Below are positions 7,479 to 12,294 of a stretch of 12,294 nucleotides of DNA, in pieces; within the stretch, counting starts at the first letter, position 1, and every line of letters begins with the position of its first letter. Position numbers and translations under genes: made by a program. This DNA is from Bacteroidota bacterium (GTDB lineage: Bacteria > Bacteroidota > Bacteroidia > Bacteroidales > Porphyromonadaceae), in assembly GCA_023388555.1 (NCBI GenBank), contig JAEWGA010000073.1:1-12294 (forward strand). The letters run 5' to 3'. The notes under the pieces were generated by a model. That model made no database searches and was not told where the DNA came from. It saw only the letters and a list, made by a program, of their open reading frames with translations.

Positions 7479-8866
7479 CCAGGGTATTGGAAGTTACAGC
7501 CTCGGTATTCGGGATTTATCTTAACGTAGGTGGTTTTTTGCTTTTCTCTAATCCACTCGTCCAGCTTCTGGGTGCGCTTTTTGTTCAGGACTATTTCTTT
7601 TAGCACTTGGAAGTCGTCCACCGAATTGGCGCGGTGCCCTGCCACCCGGCGTTTAAGGCGCACTATCGCCACAACTATGTTGTTGTTTTTATCGGTCATG
7701 GTAAAGGGGGCCGATAGTTGCCCCTCTTCTAACCGGCCTACCTGGTTCGCCACCTCGGCTGGGAGGTCCTCCATTACAAATAAGCTGGTGCCATAGTGTT
7801 GCGACTGCATGTTGCTGTTAACCATCTGCCCATTCGCATTGCGGGTATCTTCATCGTAGGAGGCATAACGGGCTGCTGCCCCAAAGTCCAAGCTATCCTT
7901 ACGTATAATATTCAGCAGGGAGTCCATGCGGGCAGTGGTGCGTTCCACCTCTTGTTGCGAAGGCTCGGGTTGCAATAATATATGGCGCAGGTTTATTTTG
8001 TCGCCCTGCTTATCTATAAGTTGCATTATGTGGTATCCACTCTTGGTTTGCACTATGCGCGACACCTTCTTGGGGTCGTTCAATGCAAACGCCACGTGCG
8101 CAAACTCAGGCTCTAAGGCGGCTTTCCCAACATACCCTAACTCCCCTCCCCTTAGGGCCGTAGCTTTATCTTGGGAGTACAGGCGTGCCAACATGGAAAA
8201 CTCCTTTTGGCCGCTCTCTATCTCTGCCGTGAAGCCTCGAAGGCGGGCCTTAATATCGTCCACCTCTTTGGCAGAAACCTTGGGGCGCATCGTTATTATC
8301 TGCACCTCAACAGCCATTGGCATAAAGGGAAGGCTATCTTTGTTTACCGTTTGATAAAAGCGGTTCACCTCTGCCGGAGAAACCTTTATCTCTTGCACCA
8401 TTTTACGTTGCACTTCTTGTACGGTGGACTCTTCCCTAACTATCTTACGGCGCTCTTCCCGTATCTTGGAGAGGGGTTTACCCAAATACTCTTCTAACTT
8501 ATCGCGCCCGCCAAGCTCGTTTGTAACCTGCTCTATCCAAGCATTTACGGACTGCATTATGCCTACCTCATTAGGCACAATACTATCCACTTTAGCCTGA
8601 CTCAAAAATAGCTTTTGTATAGCCATGCGTTCCGGCAACACACACATAGCATCGGCACCTATGCGTTGCCCAATGGACTCGTAGTACTGGCGTTGGCGTT
8701 CTATGTCGGAAAGCAGGATAGGCTCATCGCCAACTATCCATACCACTTTATCTATCACCGCAGTGCCTTTGGGGGCTTGTGTTTGGGCTTGCGTTTGCGG
8801 TTGTAGGGGTAGTATACCTATACAAACTAACGCCATACGCCATAGCACCAAGGTTGCTTTTTTCAT
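7463..8866 (-). CDS. surA: SurA-like periplasmic peptidyl-prolyl isomerase/chaperone
   Basis: Periplasmic chaperone that escorts unfolded outer-membrane proteins, with parvulin-type proline isomerase domains. The 467 residues comprise a signal peptide (hydrophobic about 8-21, probable cleavage TQA/Q at 27/28), an N-terminal helical SurA domain (about 35-175), a first parvulin domain (about 185-287, with RGGELGYVG at 239-247 and GYHIMQL at 277-283), a second parvulin domain (about 290-405, opening with LRHILL at 293-298) and a helical C-terminal segment. The first domain lacks the usual HIL histidine (VQIITM instead), while the second lacks the closing GYHI histidine (NNNIVVAIV), so each keeps only one of the two; isomerase activity may be weak and chaperone action dominant. 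Length and the CNFQYPGWIKE ending match Bacteroidota SurA-like proteins as I recall them. The start is set by the signal peptide, 66 nt after glnS. It overlaps the OstA-like gene by 16 nt; in E. coli, SurA assists folding of LptD, which makes the pairing sensible. Confidence 0.9.
   Translation of the reverse strand: MKKATLVLWRMALVCIGILPLQPQTQAQTQAPKGTAVIDKVVWIVGDEPILLSDIERQRQYYESIGQRIGADAMCVLPERMAIQKLFLSQAKVDSIVPNEVGIMQSVNAWIEQVTNELGGRDKLEEYLGKPLSKIREERRKIVREESTVQEVQRKMVQEIKVSPAEVNRFYQTVNKDSLPFMPMAVEVQIITMRPKVSAKEVDDIKARLRGFTAEIESGQKEFSMLARLYSQDKATALRGGELGYVGKAALEPEFAHVAFALNDPKKVSRIVQTKSGYHIMQLIDKQGDKINLRHILLQPEPSQQEVERTTARMDSLLNIIRKDSLDFGAAARYASYDEDTRNANGQMVNSNMQSQHYGTSLFVMEDLPAEVANQVGRLEEGQLSAPFTMTDKNNNIVVAIVRLKRRVAGHRANSVDDFQVLKEIVLNKKRTQKLDEWIREKQKTTYVKINPEYRGCNFQYPGWIKE
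8774..8797. repeat. Tandem 12-bp duplication in the surA signal peptide
   Basis: GGCTTGTGTTTG (8774-8785) is followed at once by GGCTTGCGTTTG (8786-8797), identical at 11 of 12 positions. On the coding strand this gives QTQA twice (residues 24-31 of the SurA-like protein), right at the signal-peptidase cleavage region. It is in frame and leaves the gene intact. Confidence 0.85.
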
Positions 8867-8932
8867 CTTGCAAAAAGGTTTTACAATTGTTATTCGTGAA
8901 TTGCTGTTTGTTGGTGAGGATACACCCTTTTA

Positions 8933-10642
8933 TCACTTATCCTTCACCTTTTTCCAGGTGTCGCGCAACGACACTGTGCGGTTAAACACCAACCGGTTGG
9001 GTGTAGAGTCCAAATCTGGCGTAAAGTAGCCTATACGCTGAAATTGGTAGTGGTCACCCACCTTGGCTTTTGCCAGCCACGCTTCGGCATACGCGTGGGG
9101 TATTATCTGCTCCGAGTTGGGGTTGATGAGCTTCGCCAAGTCCTTCTCGGCACTCTCGGCTGGGTTTTCTATTTCAAAAAGGCGGTCGTACAAACGCACC
9201 TCTACCGGCAAAGCGTGCTGTACCGATACCCAGTGCAACGTACCCTTCACCTTACGGTTACTGTTGGGCATACCACTTTTACTTTCGGGGTCGTACTCGG
9301 CATACACCTCTATCACCTTCCCATTTTCGTCCTTTTTACAACCGGTACATTTCACTATGTATGCACAGCGCAAACGCACCTCTTGTCCTGGGGTAAGGCG
9401 GAAATACTTCTTGGGCGCATCTTCCATAAAGTCGTCGCGCTCTATCCACAACTCTCTCGAAAAGGCTATTTCATGACTACCAGCATTCTCATCTTCAGGA
9501 TTATTTTGGGCGGTCATCAGCTCCACCTGCCCCTCGGGGTAGTTTGTTATCACCAACTTAACGGGGTCCAACACTACGGCTACACGCTCGGCACATTGGT
9601 TAAGGTCTTCGCGCACAGCATGCTCCAACAACCCCATATCTACAGTGCCGTCGTACTTGGTGTACCCTATCCTGTCTATAAAGTTACGAACCGACTTTGG
9701 GGTATAGCCCCTCCTACGCAACCCACATACGGTGGGCATGCGGGGGTCGTCCCAGCCGTGGACCAATCCGCGCTGCACCAACTCCAACAACTTGCGCTTA
9801 CTCATAAGGGTATAGGTAAGGTTCAGCCGATTAAATTCGTATTGGTGCGGACGGTAATCTCCGCTACGCAACAGCTCCACAAAGTAGTCGTACAAGGGGC
9901 GGTGTACTACAAACTCTAACGTACAAATGGAGTGGGTTACGCCCTCAAAGTAGTCGCTTTGTCCGTGTGCAAAGTCGTACATCGGGTACACGCTCCACTC
10001 CCTCCCTGTTCGGTGGTGCGGGTGGTGGATAATGCGGTATATAACGGGGTCCCGAAAGTGCATGTTGGGGTTTGCCATATCTATCTTGGCACGTAACGTC
10101 ATTGCACCTTCGGCTATCTCGCCATGGCGCATCTTACTAAACAGCTCCAGGCTCTCCTCCACGGGTCGGTTGCGGTAAGGGCTTTCGGTGCCAGGCTCGG
10201 TAGGTGTCCCTTTCTGAGCCGCTATTTGTTCCGAGGTCTGCTCGTCCACATAGGCAAGGCCGCGCTTTATAAGGTCAACAGCAAAGTCGTACAGCTGCTG
10301 AAAGTAGTCGGACGCATAATAAACCTTCTCCCACTGGAAGCCGAGCCACTGGATATCTTCCTTTATGGCTTCTATGTACTCGGTATCCTCTTTCGTTGGG
10401 TTTGTGTCGTCGAAGCGGAGGTTACAAGTACCTCCATACTTCTGGGCTATACCAAAGTCCATACAAACAGCCTTGGCATGGCCTATATGCAGGTAGCCGT
10501 TAGGCTCTGGCGGAAAGCGCGTTTGCAACCTTCCGTTGTTAAGGCCATCGGCCAAGTCCTTTTCTACTATTTGTTCTATAAAATTGAGGGACTTCTCGGT
10601 TGTTGTCACCTCTGGTTGGGTATTGGGGTCTGCTATTGCCAT
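8933..10642 (-). CDS. glnS: Glutamine--tRNA ligase
   Basis: Class I aminoacyl-tRNA synthetase that charges tRNA-Gln with glutamine in the cytoplasm. At 569 residues it is slightly longer than the 554 of E. coli GlnRS. The catalytic Rossmann fold carries PPEPNGYLHIGHAKAV (44-59; HIGH at 52-55) and the KMSKS-type loop LMSKRKL (279-285). Further family landmarks are LRFDDTNP (75-82), YRIIHHPHHRTG (202-213), YPMYDFAHGQSD (219-230) and SICTLEF (238-244), which fit GlnRS rather than GluRS; the proline-rich EPN pattern before HIGH is also GlnRS-like. The two anticodon-binding beta-barrels occupy about 350-560. A direct GlnRS implies that Gln-tRNA need not be made by the GatCAB route. It lies 72 nt after the MlaF gene and 66 nt before surA; neither gap holds a convincing terminator, and I found no TAnnTTTG box in the upstream gap, so read-through from the lipid-transport genes is plausible. 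Confidence 0.97.
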   Translation of the reverse strand: MAIADPNTQPEVTTTEKSLNFIEQIVEKDLADGLNNGRLQTRFPPEPNGYLHIGHAKAVCMDFGIAQKYGGTCNLRFDDTNPTKEDTEYIEAIKEDIQWLGFQWEKVYYASDYFQQLYDFAVDLIKRGLAYVDEQTSEQIAAQKGTPTEPGTESPYRNRPVEESLELFSKMRHGEIAEGAMTLRAKIDMANPNMHFRDPVIYRIIHHPHHRTGREWSVYPMYDFAHGQSDYFEGVTHSICTLEFVVHRPLYDYFVELLRSGDYRPHQYEFNRLNLTYTLMSKRKLLELVQRGLVHGWDDPRMPTVCGLRRRGYTPKSVRNFIDRIGYTKYDGTVDMGLLEHAVREDLNQCAERVAVVLDPVKLVITNYPEGQVELMTAQNNPEDENAGSHEIAFSRELWIERDDFMEDAPKKYFRLTPGQEVRLRCAYIVKCTGCKKDENGKVIEVYAEYDPESKSGMPNSNRKVKGTLHWVSVQHALPVEVRLYDRLFEIENPAESAEKDLAKLINPNSEQIIPHAYAEAWLAKAKVGDHYQFQRIGYFTPDLDSTPNRLVFNRTVSLRDTWKKVKDK

Positions 10643-10714
10643 TGTTGTATTTTCGGTGGAATATAAAGGATTTCTTTGTTATTTCTTTTTTCTGGAAGTC
10701 AAGTGCTTCGGGGG

Positions 10715-11446
10715 TTACCCGTTATCGTTCAGGAACACAAAGTTTTTAAGTATCAGGTTATCGCACGCTTCTATATCGGAGCCCTTACCTTCCCACTCTA
10801 AGCGTCCCTGGTGCAAAAAAAGCACGTGGTCTCCTATGTTCCTAACAGAGTTCATATCGTGTGTATTAATAAGGGTTGTCATCTTCAGCTCGCGGGTTAT
10901 TTCCTGTATCAGTTCGTCGATATGCTGCGAGGTCTGGGGGTCCAACCCCGAGTTAGGTTCGTCGCAAAACAGGTACTTGGGCTTCAGGGCTATGGCACGA
11001 GCTATGGCGGCGCGCTTCATCATCCCGCCCGACACCTCGGATGGGTACTTATACCGAGCCTCGTAAAGCTTAACACGCTCAAGGCACTCCTTGGCACGAG
11101 CCAGCCGGTCTGCCCCCCTCATGGGCGAAAACATATCCAACGGGAACATCACATTCTCCAATATCGTCATACTGTCAAACAGAGCCGAGCTTTGGAACAA
11201 CATCCCCACCTCTTTACGGAGCTGTTTCATCTCTTTCCCTAACAGGCTGTGCAGGTCCTTGTCGTTGTACATCACCTTCCCGGCATCGGGCGTAATCAAC
11301 CCCACAACAGTTTTCAGCAGTACCGTTTTGCCGGCACCGCTTCGTCCTATTATCAGGGAGCATTCCCCCTCCTTAAAGGTTGCCGAAACACCTTTAAGCA
11401 CCTCCTTTTCATCAAAACTCTTACGTATATCGGTTACGGTAATCAT
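10715..11446 (-). CDS. mlaF: MlaF-type ABC transporter ATP-binding protein
   Basis: Cytoplasmic ATPase of an MCE-type lipid transporter that moves phospholipids between inner and outer membranes. The 243 residues contain every motif of an active nucleotide-binding domain: Walker A GRSGAGKT (34-41), Q-loop Q85 in LFQSSALFDSMT, signature SEVSGGM (136-142), Walker B YLFCDEP with catalytic E163, D-loop SGLD (166-169) and the switch histidine in NTHDMNS (H196). The FQSSALFDSMTILENV stretch and SGGM (rather than SGGQ) are typical of the Mla/Ttg2A subgroup. It begins 3 nt after the stop of the permease gene, which it must pair with as a dimeric ATPase. Neither an MlaD (MCE substrate-binding) nor an MlaB (STAS) gene follows; glnS comes next. 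In Bacteroidota the MCE subunit is often encoded at another locus, so absence here does not mean the system is incomplete. Confidence 0.93.
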   Translation of the reverse strand: MITVTDIRKSFDEKEVLKGVSATFKEGECSLIIGRSGAGKTVLLKTVVGLITPDAGKVMYNDKDLHSLLGKEMKQLRKEVGMLFQSSALFDSMTILENVMFPLDMFSPMRGADRLARAKECLERVKLYEARYKYPSEVSGGMMKRAAIARAIALKPKYLFCDEPNSGLDPQTSQHIDELIQEITRELKMTTLINTHDMNSVRNIGDHVLFLHQGRLEWEGKGSDIEACDNLILKNFVFLNDNG

Positions 11447-11449
11447 TGC

Positions 11450-12199
11450 TTATACCAGCAGGAGTTGGGTTAAAACAAGGTCTGCCACCAAAATGGCTAT
11501 GCTGCCATTAACTACCGCCGAGGTACTGGCCTTCCCTACCTGCAATGCCCCACCATTAACACGGTAGCCACAGTAGGAGGCTATGGTAGTTATCAGGAAC
11601 ACGTACACCTCCGCTTTTATAATGGAATAAAGGATATAAAACGGACGGAACCAAAACTGTATCCCTCGCACAAAGTCGGCCTGCGGTACATCCCCCACAA
11701 GCCCACAAGCTATATAACCGCCCGAGATACCCACAAACATACTTACAACCACCAAGAAGGGTACAATAAACATCATACCCACCACCTTGGGTAAAATAAG
11801 GTAGTTAGCGGCATTCACGCCCATTATGTTCATTGCATCTATCTGTTCGGTAACACGCATCGTGCCTATCTCGCTGGCTATGCTGCTGCCCACCTTACCC
11901 GCCAAAATAAGGCACATCACCGTAGAGGAAAACTCCAACAACACTATTTCGCGCGTGGTGAAGCCTATCGTAAATTTAGGGATGAGGGGAGAGGTAAGGT
12001 TTATCCCTAACTGAATCGTGATAACTGCTCCTATAAACAACGATATCACGCAAACTATCCATAAAGAGTCCACGCCCAACTTATACATCTCGCGCAGCAG
12101 CTCCCTACCAAACATACGCCACCGTGTGGGACGCTTAAAAACGTCCCGCATCAGCAACGTATAGTCGCCAAAAATGGATATCAACTGCCAAGGCTTCAT
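11450..12199 (-). CDS. mlaE: MlaE-type lipid ABC transporter permease
   Basis: Inner-membrane permease of an MCE-type phospholipid transport system. The 249 residues fit the MlaE family (usually about 250-260): an amphipathic N-terminal interfacial stretch (about 1-40), then five or so hydrophobic segments near 46-66, 85-105, 135-168, 190-210 and 230-248. The hallmark LAGKVGSSIASEIGTMRVTEQIDAM (in pieces: LAGKVGSSIASEIG at 99-112 and MRVTEQIDAM at 114-123) is the conserved cytoplasmic coupling loop of the family that contacts the ATPase. It is the first gene of the visible run, with a Bacteroidota-type promoter box about 55 nt upstream and a palindrome in its leader, and is followed after 3 nt by its ATPase. 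Direction of lipid movement cannot be told from sequence. Confidence 0.94.
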   Translation of the reverse strand: MKPWQLISIFGDYTLLMRDVFKRPTRWRMFGRELLREMYKLGVDSLWIVCVISLFIGAVITIQLGINLTSPLIPKFTIGFTTREIVLLEFSSTVMCLILAGKVGSSIASEIGTMRVTEQIDAMNIMGVNAANYLILPKVVGMMFIVPFLVVVSMFVGISGGYIACGLVGDVPQADFVRGIQFWFRPFYILYSIIKAEVYVFLITTIASYCGYRVNGGALQVGKASTSAVVNGSIAILVADLVLTQLLLV

Positions 12200-12227
12200 C
12201 TGTATGCTAAAGCGTTACTACGCGCCA

Positions 12228-12243
12228 AGTATTGCGCAATACT
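12228..12243. promoter_or_regulatory. Perfect 16-bp palindrome in the mlaE leader
   Basis: AGTATTGCGCAATACT is identical to its own reverse complement. It lies 10 nt downstream (in transcript direction) of the -7 box and so would cover roughly the first twenty transcribed bases, 28 nt before the mlaE start. A symmetric site at this place is well suited to a dimeric repressor; as RNA it could fold into a six-pair stem with a GCGC loop. No regulator gene lies in the window to pair with it. Confidence 0.5.
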
Positions 12244-12253
12244 CCATAATACA

Positions 12254-12261
12254 CAAAGGTA
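12254..12261 (-). promoter_or_regulatory. Bacteroidota -7 promoter box upstream of mlaE
   Basis: On the minus strand this reads TACCTTTG, an exact match to the TAnnTTTG -7 consensus used by the primary sigma factor of Bacteroidota. A matching TTTG -33 box is not evident at the usual 17-23 bp spacing; the nearest TTG lies too far upstream. The expected transcription start is near 12247, giving a leader of about 50 nt before mlaE. It is the best promoter candidate in the window. Confidence 0.6.
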
Positions 12262-12294
12262 ACGATTTTTATCCGTGTCCTCACCACCCAACCC

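Noticed and set aside
8867..8932. Possible terminator or hairpin between glnS and surA
   Set aside because: Only short arms can be drawn (AAAAGG/CCTTTT far apart, and a 5-bp CAATT/AATTG pair), with no G+C-rich stem followed by a T-tract.
9044..9919. 291-codon plus-strand open frame opposite glnS
   Set aside because: It lies wholly antisense to an unmistakable glnS and its translation is rich in Val, Leu, Tyr and His without any motif, as expected of a codon-bias shadow.
10643..10714. Possible separate glnS promoter
   Set aside because: The 72-nt gap is AT-rich but holds no TAnnTTTG box with a TTTG partner on the minus strand.

Overview
This 12.3 kb window reads as chromosomal housekeeping DNA from a member of the Bacteroidota, most likely order Bacteroidales. 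The grounds are: start codons without recognisable Shine-Dalgarno sequences; a TAnnTTTG-type promoter box (TACCTTTG) upstream of the first gene; Bacteroidota-style versions of SurA and an OstA-like protein lying next to mutL; and signal peptides cleaved before a glutamine. Base composition is moderate. I saw no insertion sequence, phage gene, CRISPR array, tRNA or rRNA.

All eight genes lie on the minus strand, so transcription runs from the right end to the left. In that order they are: an MlaE-type permease (12199-11450), an MlaF-type ATPase (11446-10715), glnS (10642-8933), a SurA-like parvulin chaperone (8866-7463), an OstA-like protein (7478-5724), a small tail-anchored-looking protein (5717-5406), mutL (5381-3489) and a secreted family GH2 beta-galactosidase (3437-330). 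Gaps are 3, 72 and 66 nt, a 16-nt overlap, then 6, 24 and 51 nt. A promoter box is visible at 12254-12261, followed by a perfect 16-bp palindrome at 12228-12243. The only strong intrinsic terminator is at 269-311, just after the beta-galactosidase. No convincing terminator separates the genes, so one long transcript is possible, though internal promoters cannot be excluded.

The theme of the first half is outer-membrane upkeep: MlaE and MlaF form the inner-membrane core of an MCE-type lipid transporter, SurA escorts outer-membrane proteins through the periplasm, and the OstA-like protein belongs to the fold that shuttles lipopolysaccharide. GlnS and MutL are cytoplasmic housekeeping enzymes embedded in the same run. 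The beta-galactosidase at the end is a nutritional enzyme with its own AT-rich leader and may be a looser attachment.

The window looks mostly ordinary. The points most worth a second look are the MutL C-terminal domain lacking the usual endonuclease metal-binding motif, the OstA-like protein with many repeats and a possibly uncleaved membrane anchor, the uncharacterised small membrane protein between it and MutL, and the palindrome just downstream of the first promoter. The leftmost 268 bases hold no gene I can support.
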